Positions 49,205 to 58,720 of a DNA stretch of 64,000 nt are shown here, piece after piece. How positions within the stretch are numbered: position 1 is the first letter of the stretch; every line of letters starts with the position of its first letter. The DNA lies in NCBI GenBank assembly GCA_020091685.1, contig CM034606.1, positions 36,727,747-36,791,746 on the forward strand, read 5' to 3'. The notes under the pieces were generated by a model. The model did no database searches, was not told the DNA's origin, and worked only from the letters and a program-made list of their open reading frames with translations. The DNA is from Lutjanus erythropterus (lineage: Eukaryota > Chordata > Actinopteri > Lutjaniformes > Lutjanidae). Made by a program: the position numbers and the translations under genes.

Positions 49205-49580
49205 TGGGTGTTTTAACAGCTTTAACAGTCCAAGGTTATAGTTTGGTCAGGAGTTTGTTGTGTCTAATTTTATGAGTCAACAGTGTCTGTTGAGTCTAGC
49301 TGATCTTGTAGTTTGATGAGGTGAACAATATCTCTTGGCCTACCTGACGCTGTAGTTTGATGGTGTAATTAGTGTTCAATTGAGCCTACCTGATGAGGTA
49401 AACCTTGTCTGTTTAGCCTATTCAGTATCGTAGTTTGATGAGATAAACAGTGTTGTATTGAGCCTTCCTGACACTGTAGTTTGATGAGGTAAACGGTGTT
49501 GTATTCAGCCTACCTGACACTGTAGTTTGATGAGGTAAACGGTGTTGTATTCAGCCTACCTGATTTTGTAGTTGGGTAAG
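49205..49580 (-). repeat. 46-bp tandem array spanning the pdzd8 exon 1 donor site
   Basis: The plus-strand motif CCTACCTGA recurs at 49555 (the real exon end), 49509, 49463 (CCTTCCTGA), 49417 (CCTATTCAG), 49385, 49339 and ~49295 (TCTAGCTGA). Spacing is 46, 46, 46, 32, 46 and 44 bp. Read on the gene strand, each unit is AACTACAgtgTCAG|GTAGGC, nearly the same as the exon end AACTACAAAATCAG|GTAGGC. Units at 49509, 49385 and 49339 keep an intact CAG|GTAGGC donor; the others have GA, AA or CT in place of GT. Confidence 0.9.
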
Positions 49581-50449
49581 GTGTGCTTCTTCTTGATGAC
49601 CCGTTTAAGCTGGTTCACTATGATGGAGGTGAGCTGGGGCAGGGGCCTTCCTTCAAACTGGGACTTCGCCTCAAAATCCACCAGCGGGTCCTCGAGGAAA
49701 GAGAAGGACCAATGGGAAAAGGGCATGCGCGTGAACTGCAGCCTCAGCCTGCCCACCACGCGCCTCATCTTGACGAACAGGTAGGCAGACTTCCCAAACA
49801 CCAGGTCGACGTCGATGGCGAGATGGAAGCCGCCATTGTACTCGATGTCCACCTCGAAGTTGAGCTCCTCGGGCATGCCGTCCTCGTTCAGGTGCAGCGG
49901 TTTCATAAGTTTGGCCGTCTTAAAGACCGGCAGAGAGTTCCCCAGGGAGATGTCTCTGAGACTGAGTCCCTCCAGGAGGCGTCCTGCTGTCTTGGTCTGC
50001 AGCAGCTCCTCAAACTCCACCTTGATCTTCTTGGTGAGCCAGTGTCTGACCACCGGGGTGTCTCGGAGCTCTCTGAACAGGAACAGAAAGATCGCGTTTA
50101 GGAAATTGCACGTCTCGGGTCTGGTCGCATCAGGCTCGGCGTGAGAAGGCGGTGGCGGCGGCTGTTGTTTGGGGCTACCGCCGCTGACAGCCGCCTCCTG
50201 CGGCCGGGCAGAGGCTGGGGCGGCCTCTGGCTGCTTGGAGGCAGCAGATGCTGAGCTGTCCGGCTGCAGCTGGCCTGGCTCGGCATGTTGAGTATTAAAG
50301 TAATCCTTCAACGCGCTATCGGGCACTACTTTGACATACTGCACTGTCCGGGCTATAGGCTCGGTGTTCCTCCGGTATATGAGCAGGAACTGTAGCAGCA
50401 GCGTGAGGACAGCTCCGGACAGGGCGGAGAGGAGGATTAAGTAAATCAT
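49560..50449 (-). CDS. pdzd8: pdzd8 exon 1: ER anchor and SMP domain of PDZ domain-containing protein 8
   Basis: First coding exon, 296 codons plus 2 bases. Residues ~2-24 are a hydrophobic N-terminal membrane segment followed by basic YRR. Residues ~60-108 are a low-complexity Ala/Pro/Gln linker with a PPPPP run. From ~110 onward the sequence matches vertebrate PDZD8: FLFLFRELRDTP, KKIKVEFEELLQTKTAGRLL, IEYNGGFHLAIDVDLVFGKS and a terminal HTLPNYKIR. That region is the SMP (TULIP-fold) lipid-binding domain. From family knowledge, PDZD8 sits in the ER membrane and moves lipids at contacts with late endosomes/lysosomes and mitochondria. The start at 50447-50449 is the only Met ahead of the anchor and has G at -3. 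The donor is AATCAG|GTAGGC; reading through it gives AGG TAG, an immediate stop. Recognition by memory of the family; very confident. Confidence 0.96.
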
Positions 50450-50680
50450 GTCGAGCAGCCGTCCTCTCTGTCTCTCTGTATCTCACTCTGTCTCACTCTG
50501 TCTCATTATCAACGTTCAGCCGCGGTAACAAAGCAAGTTCCACCTGGTCGCTCTCAAAGCTGCCATATCATCTGCTTCTTCCCTCAGCTTCAGCCTCGCC
50601 ACCTGATTGGACAAACGGGTTAAGTCGCTGTGCGTAATGACGGAAGCAGAACGTGTTCCCTTTGATGCGTTCAAGGTATG
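50450..50680 (-). promoter_or_regulatory. pdzd8: pdzd8 5' UTR and likely promoter
   Basis: Upstream of the start codon on the minus strand lies a GAGA-rich leader (repeated GAGACAGAGT, 50460-50510). A GC-richer stretch follows with an inverted CCAAT box: ATTGG on the plus strand at ~50616, i.e. CCAAT on the gene strand about 165 bp before the ATG. No TATA box is obvious, as expected for a housekeeping-type promoter. The transcription start cannot be placed from sequence. Confidence 0.5.
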
Positions 50681-50689
50681 TCGGATTTA

Positions 50690-51035
50690 CCAGGTGACAC
50701 GTCGGAAAACCTGTTTGAATTGACCTTTGACTAGTTTCCAGCAAGGAGTGTAGGCCCGGGTCACATTACTTTCATATGTAGTCAGTTACTGAGTACAAAT
50801 TACATGGCAACTTTTGTGATTCATTCACATAACCACCTGGATTTTAACTTGATCTGAATACCTTTGTATTACACATATAACAAATATTGAAAATAAAATG
50901 GATGCAGCCATAAAATGTTTTCATTTTTCTTTTTAAACAGCTCAAAATGTTTTCAATACAAGTGAAATGTATTTTTGCATGAGGTTATTCTTTTCTCCTG
51001 CTAGGCCCACCACAAAGAGGAGCACTTGTCCTGTG
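50690..51035. other. intergenic, no gene
   Basis: Scraps of the ACTTTTACTT-type repeat (AGTCAGTTACTGAGTACAAATTAC, in part) and an AT-rich stretch. Confidence 0.4.
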
Positions 51036-51043
51036 TGTCAGAC

Positions 51044-51293
51044 CAGTGGTTCGCAAACTTTTTCTGGCATGACCCCCTTTTCAGGGGGTGGAACTGATAA
51101 AAAAAGAATTCAAAAGATGAATTTTAGTGAAATAAAGGTTAGCAGGATAGAATCAGCAAACACTTGTTTGTTTATTTCCTCTACATGGACTATATTCATT
51201 CAACTTTGTTTCACTCTGTATTTCTAATCTGGTCCTCCACACCCTCACTGAAGTGGCTCTGTGCCCTCCTTCCCCCCAGTTTGGGAACCACTG
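51044..51293. mobile_element. 250-bp hAT-type MITE
   Basis: Ends CAGTGGTTCGCAAACTT and AGTTTGGGAACCACTG, inverted repeats. Perfect 8-bp duplication TGTCAGAC at 51036-51043 and 51294-51301. Confidence 0.93.
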
Positions 51294-51539
51294 TGTCAGA
51301 CACACTTCTTGTGTGTTCATAGAGCAGTGCTTATCATGATAAGGTGTCATCATGTTAGAACTGCCATGTTTTAAAGATGTAACCAGAAATGTAAAGTAAT
51401 CCTTGACAATGTGCCTACAGTACACATTTTTTTCTAACTTAATCTGGGTTGATTAAAGTTACTTATTTTTTGTAATCTAATTACATAATCCAATGACATG
51501 TACTCTATTACCATGAAACCATGAGAATATCCAATCCAT

Positions 51540-51775
51540 TATCTCCAATTGTGGCGGAAACTCTGCAAAATGATGTATAAACGTAATTTTACTCCCAGAA
51601 TATCCCACTGTGGACTAATAGTCCTATTCAGGAAAAAAATGTCTATATTTATGGAAGATGGGATGAAAAAACAAATATGGTTGATTATGCATCTAACTGA
51701 TAGAAATGGCAATATATTTAAAGTGAATGAGTTTAACAGTATGTATAACTTAGATTGCACCATGAAGAACAGGTG
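51540..51775 (+). pseudogene. L1 ORF2 fragment
   Basis: IWLIMHLTDRNGNIFKVNEF NSMYNLDC is the L1 ORF2 segment that follows the RT domain (the G/I-L..L...DG.F.SF.E pattern). It is short, frameshifted upstream and without a 3' tail of its own. Confidence 0.7.
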
Positions 51776-51889
51776 ACACAAAACATTCCAATGATACTTC
51801 AGTGGTACAATCTAGATAACACGCCAATACCTAAATTATGAAGTATTCATTTAGACTAAGTGGATTTTTTTTACACAAAACATGCAATA

Positions 51890-52018
51890 CTACTTTTTAT
51901 CTTAATATTTATAAGTACTTTGTCACTTTTCTATCTGTACTGCTGAGCTGCTGTGACAAGTGAATTTCCCTGGTGTGGGATCAATAAAGTTCATCTTATA
52001 TTATCTTATCTTATCTTA
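51890..52018 (+). mobile_element. LINE 3' tail
   Basis: GTGAATTTCCCTGGTGTGGGA TCAATAAAGT followed by (TTATC)n, the typical 3' end of a fish LINE with a short tandem tail. Confidence 0.65.
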
Positions 52019-52090
52019 ATAAATCTCTATGGCAATATTTGGTTGTTAGGATGCTTACTGAGAAGGACTTTTAATCTCTACGACTCTAGA

Positions 52091-52650
52091 TCAGGGGTAG
52101 GCAATTATTTTTCATGGGAGGCCACATGAGAAATTAATCAGGCTGCTGTGGGGCAGGCACAAATAATATAAGGTCCTAATAATGGTCAAATCTTTAATAA
52201 TGAAATGATCAGAAGTGTTCTATATAGGACACTTCTACTGGTGGTCATCCTTTCTGAACTGGCATGTGATGAATTGTGGGCTAATATTTTGTTGGCACTG
52301 TCCAGAACTTGTTTTGTTTGTTTTACAGTGTACCATGCAGGCAGCATACAGGTTGCAACAATAATAGCAGCAAAAGTAGAAGAAGAACTTAAGCAACATG
52401 GATATAGAGCACTGAGTGAATAAAGTCATAGTTTAATATAAAAGACACAGTTCATTAACTTTACTAGTGAACACAGCGCTGACCCCTTTCAAAATAAATG
52501 TCTGAGAACGGTTTAATGATCTGCAAAATGCTATTGACTGTCTTTGCTAGATTTCAAATTTTTGTTATTTCTATAATGACGTTGTGGGCCACATGAAACC
52601 TTGCAGTGGTGCACATTGGTCCCCCAGGCCACATTTTGCCCAGGTCTGCA
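52091..52650. mobile_element. hAT-type MITE with CAGGGGTAGGCAA termini
   Basis: CAGGGGTAGGCAATTATTTTTC at the left and AGGCCACATTTTGCCCAGGTCTG at the right are inverted. GGCCACATGAGAAA and GGGCCACATGAAACC are just inside. Flanks CTCTAGAT and CACTGGAT agree at 6 of 8 positions, a decayed duplication. The 52205-52423 frame inside has no known motif. Confidence 0.65.
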
Positions 52651-53655
52651 CTGGATGGAAATGGAAAAACTGAAATGTGGATAACTGTCATCTGTGTAAT
52701 ACAAATGTAGAAACTACAGAACACTATTTTATATGATCCAAAGTTTATGCATGTCTTTGCATGATTGTCTGAGATCCACATGCATAAAAATAAATTTAGA
52801 TTTCTTTTCTTTCTAAGATATCCAGCTCAGAGTAATCTTGAACAACAAACAAACTGAATTTCTCATTAATAACATCATTATCAAGTTCAGTACTATAAAC
52901 ATAAATGTTGTTACACTAAATCACATCCATTGTGGAATGCACTCAGTAATGAATTATCTCTACTAAACAAATGTATAAGAACAGTCAAAAAGGCCCACGC
53001 CAGGAAATTGGTTTTCTCTAGCCCCTTAACTTTATTTAAACTTAAATTCTCTCTGCTGTTAAAATTCCTTTATGTTTTTTTTTACTTCTAAATGTCAGTG
53101 CTGTTCTTTTTTTTACTGTACCTATAAAGTACAGCAAGTACAACTTGAGTATTTGTAATTAGTTACTTCCACCCTGGTTCCAAGTGAGTTTGTTACATCA
53201 GTAGCTTTTGGCATCACATTGCTGCCACATTACAAAACATAGCTCTTGTTACAGCAAAAACTTCTGTTGTGTCTTCAGTTTTAACAACAAGCTTTTCCTT
53301 TCTGTCAGTGTAGTGTTTTAAATCAGGAAACATCTTCATCTTTGTGGAATACCAGCATGTCACCTTTTAACAAGGAAGATTTGTCATTATACAAATTTAT
53401 CTCACTAAAACTACAAACAAGTTTTGTTATAACCGGAACCCTCAGTGTGTTATAATGGAAAAAAGAACCAGTCAGTGCTTACAGGTCAGTGTGTAAGATT
53501 TACAGGGATCTATTGGCAGTTGATGGAGGCAGAAAACCACAACAATTAGATAAAATTCTCTGATGGGAGCTGCAGAGTTGGTGATATTTCTCATTATGAG
53601 TGATACCTTTCATATCCATTGTTTCTACAGTATAAAACATATAATTGTTCTCCAC
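52651..53655. other. intergenic, no gene
   Basis: AT-rich unique sequence with T-runs (53070-53115). No coding signal. Confidence 0.4.
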
Positions 53656-54302
53656 TGGGGGTAAAAAGCAGGGATGGAAGTAACTTATTACAAATACTAA
53701 TTAGTTACTAATTAAGTAGTTTTTTGGGGGTACTTGTGCTGTTAAGAGCATACCTTCAAGTCTGTACTTTTACTTGTACTTAAGAATACATTTCACTATG
53801 TAATCTACCTACTTCTAACATCATCGCTGAGTACTGAGTACAAGTTGAAATAATATTCAAACCTTTCATCTGTTTTTTTTAGCCATTAATGCTATTTGAT
53901 TACAAGCAGGCCTGTGAAAACCAGGACATACAGATGAAAAAAATGCTGCAGCAGGTTCAGGTGTGTAGAGGTGACAGTGACCACCAACCAGAACAGAGCA
54001 GGAATTGGCTGAAAATCTGTAGAAACAGAATAACTGCTATTGATAGTTTGTTTATCAGTTGCTGCAGGATTTCACAGGATTTTTGGGTGGATTTAAAAAA
54101 AAAAAAAATGTGATGCATGTTATATATATGTACATATATATGTATAGATGTGAACATGTATGGTTGAAAATGTTAAATGTTAAAAATGTAGATGTAAATG
54201 GTTAAAAAGTAACTCATACTCTGAGTAGTATTTGAGAAGATTACTTTGTTCTAACACCAGTACTTATACCTGAGTACACATTTTTAGTACTTTTTCCACC
54301 AC
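53656..54302. repeat. ACTTTTACTT-type repeat, full-length-like copy
   Basis: Starts GGGATGGAAGTAACTTATTAC and ends CACATTTTTAGTACTTTTTCC ACCACC. Internal TACTTTTACTTGTACTTAAG. An A-run lies at 54097-54109 and a TATATATGTACATATATATG patch at 54121-54142. Confidence 0.6.
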
Positions 54303-54815
54303 CAGAATAGAATAGCATCACAGATTGTTACAGGGTGTAACGAACGTATCAACAGATGGACTAGGACTGAACAGGCTGGGACTTGTGTTTTCTGAGGTCT
54401 TGTGTTTCCTTGACAGTCCAGCAGAGGTCCCCGGTGTAATCTTGTTTTCACCTGTTGTAGCCATTGTCTCCCCCACCCTCTCCTTTGAGTATTCAGGTCC
54501 CTCCACTGGATTCAGTTCAAACAGCAGTATATTGCTCTGTTCCTGCTGTTTCTTGTGAGACTGTTCAGTCTAAGTAGGATTCTGGATCTTTGCTTCCAAA
54601 CATGAAGTAAAAGATATGTTTGTATGTCTGCTGGCTGTTATTTCCAGACAACCATTGCTGCCAGTAAACTCTTCTCTGGGCTCCGCTAAGTCTGTCCCAG
54701 TCAAGGTAAAAATTGGACTTTATCTGTTACAATTTGAGGCCGACATTTCAAGTAAGGAGCCCATGTTTAGGGGTTTTTGGCGACCGGGTCCCAGACTGAC
54801 TAACATTATTCCAGT

Positions 54816-55195
54816 GATGGAAGAAGTACTCAGATCATTTACTTAAGTAAAAGTACCAATACCCCTGTGATGAACTGGCAACTTGTCCAGGGTGAACCCC
54901 GCCTCTTGCCCAATGTCAGCTGGGATAAACTCCAGATTACAGAAAATGGATGGATGAATTAAAGTACCAATACAACAACGTAAATATTCCATTACAAGTA
55001 AAAGTGTGGCATTAAAAGTCCAGTTAAGTAAAAACACATACGTATTATCAGCAGAATGTATTCAACATAGTCAAAGTAAAAGTGATTGTGCAGAAAGTTT
55101 CTCCTATGACTGATGTGTTATGACATTATTAGATGTTAATACTGCATGAAGCATTTCACTGGAGCTAGTTTGTCTACTGTAGATACAATGAGCTA
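54816..55195. repeat. second ACTTTTACTT-type repeat, split by a short retroposon
   Basis: GTGATGGAAGAAGTACTCAG ATC ... TTAAGTAAAAGTACCAATAC continues after the insertion with AACAACGTAAATATTCCATTAC and TGCATGAAGCATTTCACTGG. Confidence 0.7.
54863..54960 (+). mobile_element. short retroposon with 13-bp target duplication
   Basis: CCCTGTGATGAACTGGCAAC TTGTCCAGGGTGAACCCCGCC, CAATGTCAGCTGGGATAAACTCC and GAAAATGGATGGATGA are all read directly (each quoted in part). Same family as 26448-26563. Flanked by AAAGTACCAATAC at 54850-54862 and 54961-54973. Confidence 0.88.
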
Positions 55196-55264
55196 CTTTT
55201 AATGGTTTCTATATAGAGGTCTCCTGGGGACAGGGTGTGAGAGGGGCCCTGAAGAGGCTTTATG

Positions 55265-55580
55265 AAAGTCAACATTACAACTACAAATCATACAACTGCA
55301 AAGAGACACAGTACTACCATAAAGAGACCCACAACTGCCACAAAGAGACACAGTACTGCTACAAAGAGACACAATGCTGCCACAAAAGGACACAAAATTA
55401 CCACAAAGAGACACAGTACTGTCACAGAGAGACACAGACATACCACAAAGAGGTGCAAAATTAGCACAAAGAGATATAAAATTACCACAAAGACACAAAT
55501 GTACCATAAGGTGGTGATGACATAAAATGACTAAGAGATGCAAAACTACCACAAAGAGACACAGAAGAACCACAATCCAC
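55265..55580. repeat. ACAAAGAGACAC minisatellite, ~21-bp units
   Basis: About 14 units of CAAAGAGACACAGTACTGCCA with substitutions. Open frames on both strands (HKETQYCYKETQ; LCGSIVSLCSST) merely mirror the 21-bp period. Confidence 0.9.
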
Positions 55581-56083
55581 ATCATTTACACCTGTGTGTT
55601 TCCTTCTGTGACCTGTCAAAATGTCTTCTGTGAACATGGCCTATGTCCTCTCCTGTCCTCCTGGGCTGTGACTGCAGTTTCTCTGGATAAAAAACACTTA
55701 TTTCCCAGCTGATCTGAATGAGTGGGGGTGTTATATTCAAGGGTTCATGATCTGCATAGAGTAGGGAAATAAAGGTTTTGTTTTTTACTGACTTACTCCA
55801 TATCCATCATAGAACACCAGTCACTGAGGTCAGTGGAGAAATAAATGTTACAGTGCTTTTTATTCTGAAAAACCACTGCTTCCTGTCAATTCAATTCAGT
55901 CTGCTTTACTGGTATGAATGTTTTATTAATAATATTGCCAAACTGTTAATGTTTCAATAAAAAAAAGAGTACATACTAATTCAATTCAATAATGATATTG
56001 TACTGTATATGCGTGTTTTGTGTATGTCAATAAGACTGATCAAGATAAGTCACATATTGTGCAGGTAAATGTGCTGCATCTCC
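55581..56083. other. intergenic, no gene
   Basis: No recurring repeat or coding frame. An A-run at 55960-55967. Confidence 0.4.
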
Positions 56084-56557
56084 TCACAGAACCTTTAGCT
56101 TTACACCGTCATCTACTTCTCTGAAATGGAGGAGTAATAAATTAAATTTCTTATAGTACTGTGCTCTGATTTGATTGTATTTGTCACATTTTAAGAGGAA
56201 GTGCATCTCTGTTTCAAGCTCACCTGTGGTGCAGTGACTCTTCTGGTAACTATTACTATTATTGGTCTGGACCTGTCTCTGCTTTGTATTTCTGACAATA
56301 AAGAGATAATCTGCCAATTTATAGTCATGGTTTAGGGCCAGGTAGCAATTGAGTTTATTTTGAGTTTTGGTTTGATTTGTCCAATGTATGAGATAGGCAT
56401 CTTTTATTAATTTAATAATTTGGTTTACTCTGATTGGTGGTTGGAAAGCAGCGCTGGTCTGAAGTTGATCTATACTGGGTGTTGTTTGAGCAGTGAGTCT
56501 CAGGACCAGCTGACAGAAGGGACTTGTCTTGTGTAGGCCTGATCTGGTTTCACCCAT
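56084..56557 (-). pseudogene. C-terminal fragment of a retroelement-derived protein family
   Basis: A 157-codon open frame with KLNCYLALNHDYKLADYLFI VRNTKQR and a Cys/His end (HCTTGELETEMHFLLKCDKY NQIRAQ). This resembles the C-terminal segment of proteins repeated many times in fish genomes and usually linked to LINE-like or recently mobilised ORFs. The consensus cysteines before GELETE are partly lost (SHCTTG instead of a CxxC). The frame closes at a stop after KLKVL, while GDAAHLPAQYV is still readable beyond it. No promoter or exon context. Probably a dead copy. Confidence 0.55.
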
Positions 56558-56779
56558 CTGTGTGTGAAAGCTGAATTACTACCTATGCAGCCCATAAATA
56601 TATCTATGACTATTCACGATGGTGACACAAGTATATAGAATACACACACAGATTTCTTGATGGGATGCATTCAGTGTTTTTTTTTTTTTTTTTGTTTTTT
56701 TGTTTTTTTGTGGGATTTTGAGTTGTTTCCAATTAGAAAATTAAAGACCTTTCATTTAAATCTAAAAGATAAATGGTGA

Positions 56780-56915
56780 CCTAGTAGCTCAGTTGGTAGA
56801 AAGTTTGCCCCATGTACTGAGGCTGGGAGTCCTCTGAAGTGGCGTGGGTTCAACTCCTGCCCACATCATTCCCCCACTCTCTCTCTCATCCTCTTTCCAG
56901 CTGTACCCCCACCCC
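56780..56915 (+). mobile_element. tRNA-derived SINE (or tRNA-like element)
   Basis: A box TAGCTCAGTTGG (56785-56796) and B box GGTTCAACTCC (56847-56857), spaced as in a tRNA-derived Pol III promoter, followed by a pyrimidine-rich tail. The stretch between the boxes does not fold as a functional tRNA, so this is not called a tRNA gene. Confidence 0.75.
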
Positions 56916-57034
56916 CCAGAAAAATTACTATTATTTCCATTATTTCTGCTGTTCTTTATATTTCATTATTTTATTGTAAGCTTAATTCAAGGAAAGCCTA
57001 TTTCCACCACTGAAACAACAAATATTCCTATAGT

Positions 57035-57205
57035 AAGTCAGAATTATGAGATTTAAAAAAAAAATCAAAATTATGACAGAAAAAGTATTTTTGACTCTCA
57101 GAATTTCGACTTTTTATCTCATAATTTTGACTTTTTTAAAATCAGAATTTCAATTTTTTAATCTCATAATTATGACTTTTTTAATCTCGTAATTATGACT
57201 TACCA
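57035..57205. repeat. AATTATGACTTTTT tandem repeat
   Basis: Six to seven imperfect ~22-bp units of TCATAATTATGACTTTTTAA type, with inverted-phase units at the left (ATTATGAGATTTAAAAAA). It ends about 200 bp before the leader of the putative second gene. Confidence 0.8.
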
Positions 57206-57399
57206 TGGTGATATTTTCTCTATTTTTATACATTATATATACATTATTTTTATACATTTCATACTCACTAACTATCAATCGAAATTACATCACACATATC
57301 ATATCAACGTATGACTATTTCGTTTTAAAATAGATATAGGAAGCAGGTTCAGCAGCGCCTCTGCATTTACAAGTCGCTTCCTGCTAATAACTTCCGGAA

Positions 57400-57677
57400 T
57401 GTAGATATTTAAATTTCCGTGGGGGTCCTGAAGGCAGCAGTGATCCTAGTGCCTGTGTGTGACTGAGGTGCTTCATTAGTGAGAGCCGCCGCCGCCGGGC
57501 TGGCATACTGCTGTGTGTATGTGTATGTGTGTGTGTGAGCTCAGTGTGAAGGATTACTGTGTTTCTCATCTGTTAACCTCACATATACACGTTATAACCA
57601 GGAACACACATTTATCTGCATGGGAGACATCAAAGTTTCAAACATGACCAGTCTGAGGGCGTGTAAGGAGCCGTTTG
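57400..57677 (+). CDS. putative first exon (leader plus 19 codons) of an unrecognised gene
   Basis: A GC-rich leader with GCCGCCGCCGCCGGG (57487-57501) is followed by an ATG at 57620 and a second in-frame ATG at 57644. The open frame reads MGDIKVSNMTSLRACKEPF and runs into a perfect donor, TTTG|GTAAGT, at 57678. I do not recognise the protein; the peptide is too short to assign. Kozak context favours the second ATG (A at -3) over the first (T at -3, G at +4). The coding part is 57620-57677; the leader start is only a guess. The gene would run rightwards, head-to-head with pdzd8. No second exon is seen up to 64000, so this rests on leader composition and splice-site quality only. Confidence 0.45.
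57519..57647 (+). promoter_or_regulatory. upstream ORF in the leader of the putative second gene
   Basis: An ATG at 57519 (second in-frame ATG at 57525) opens 42 codons that overlap the first main ATG out of frame. It stops at TGA 57645-57647, which overlaps the second main ATG (57644-57646) as ATGA. If the leader is transcribed this could repress or time translation of the main frame. Confidence 0.35.
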
Positions 57678-57688
57678 GTAAGTCACTA

Positions 57689-57691
<3 letters not shown>

Positions 57692-57721
<30 letters not shown>
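57692..57721. repeat. (GT)n microsatellite next to a splice donor
   Basis: 15 GT repeats starting 14 bp after the GTAAGT donor of the putative first exon. Confidence 0.9.
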
Positions 57722-57723
<2 letters not shown>

Positions 57724-58460
57724 TTAGGTAGTTTACATTACGGTATGGACTCGGTATGGATTTGTTTTACATTAATCAGCATCAACATTAACCATAATTT
57801 TGAGATCTCCTGCACTTATCTTAAAATGCCGTCTTTTCGTTTGTTTTATAAAAAGCTAACTATACTTTTTTACTATTTAAAACTAATTTGATCAGAATAA
57901 CCCTCACAATCATATTCAGAACATTATAAATTGGTTGAAAAATCATTGTAGCACCTCTAGTTTGGGTGTTTCCTGGACTGTCGACCTGCAACCACAACCA
58001 AGAAAGTTTCCACAATTTAAAAAATCCCTCTCTAATGATGGAAACCCGTTACCTCTCACACACTAACCTTTGTTTCCTAGTGAACCTACAGAAGACTATT
58101 ACTATTCATCCAACAGTAACAGCGTTAATGTCTTCTTATGCTTATATATCTGCCATAGGACAAATTCTAATCAGAACATATTGTGTCTTTGTCTCGTTAA
58201 TATAAATGTTTGTGGTTAGTGGTGCTGTAATTCAGTCGGTGCTCTTCTTTTTTTTTTTTATTCACATGAAGGCAGCAGCTGAGTTACAAGTGCCTTAGCT
58301 TCAAAAACGAAACTTTGACACATGATAATATTAAACATAATATTACACAGTTAAAAGCTGTAAGTAATGGCATTATTCATGGTTAATAAAGAAGTGAGTA
58401 GGTTAGTTATTAACTGTTACTGTTGTCTTAGAAAAAACAAAAACAAAACAGTGAGACCTA
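57722..58460. other. putative intron 1 of the second gene, no feature recognised
   Basis: AT-rich unique sequence with a T-run at 58247-58259. Confidence 0.35.
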
Positions 58461-58464
58461 GAAT

Positions 58465-58570
58465 TACAGCTTGAGCTCTGTGCTCGAACCTGATGGGACA
58501 CGACGAGTTTGGGTCAGATCGGGCGTTATTTCTCATATTTCACAGGCTCACGTCGGGTTTGGGCTGTACT

Positions 58571-58605
<35 letters not shown>

Positions 58606-58720
58606 TTGTCCCCAGTTTAGTCGTTGCTAATTCCACTTCCCTGCTTGTATTGTATTGTATTCTTATTATAAGGTAATCACACACTAACAAAACATACTAA
58701 TGTTAAATATTATATTGCAT
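58465..58720 (+). repeat. repeat carrying a (TTTA)n microsatellite
   Basis: AGCTTGAGCTCTGTGCTCGAACC...GTTTGGGTCAGATCGGGC...GTCGGGTTTGGGCTGTACT then (TTTA)n at 58570-58607. Third copy of the module at 1741 and 14283. Confidence 0.7.

Larger units (their letters stand above)
27621..49559 (-). other. pdzd8: pdzd8 intron 1
   Basis: About 21.9 kb bounded by GTAGGC (donor, at 49559) and CTCTCTCCAG (acceptor, at 27621). It holds the nested L1/hAT/minisatellite block, the hAT element with a BED finger, TTAA-flanked MITEs and the 46-bp array at its 5' end. No other coding exon is visible on either strand. Confidence 0.9.

Noticed and set aside
49583..50144. Long plus-strand frames opposite pdzd8 exon 1 (up to 172 codons)
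   Set aside because: Antisense shadow of a GC-rich conserved coding exon; no independent evidence.
56780..56860. Possible functional tRNA gene
   Set aside because: A and B boxes are present, but the sequence between and outside them does not give the paired acceptor, anticodon and D arms of a tRNA; a SINE head fits better.
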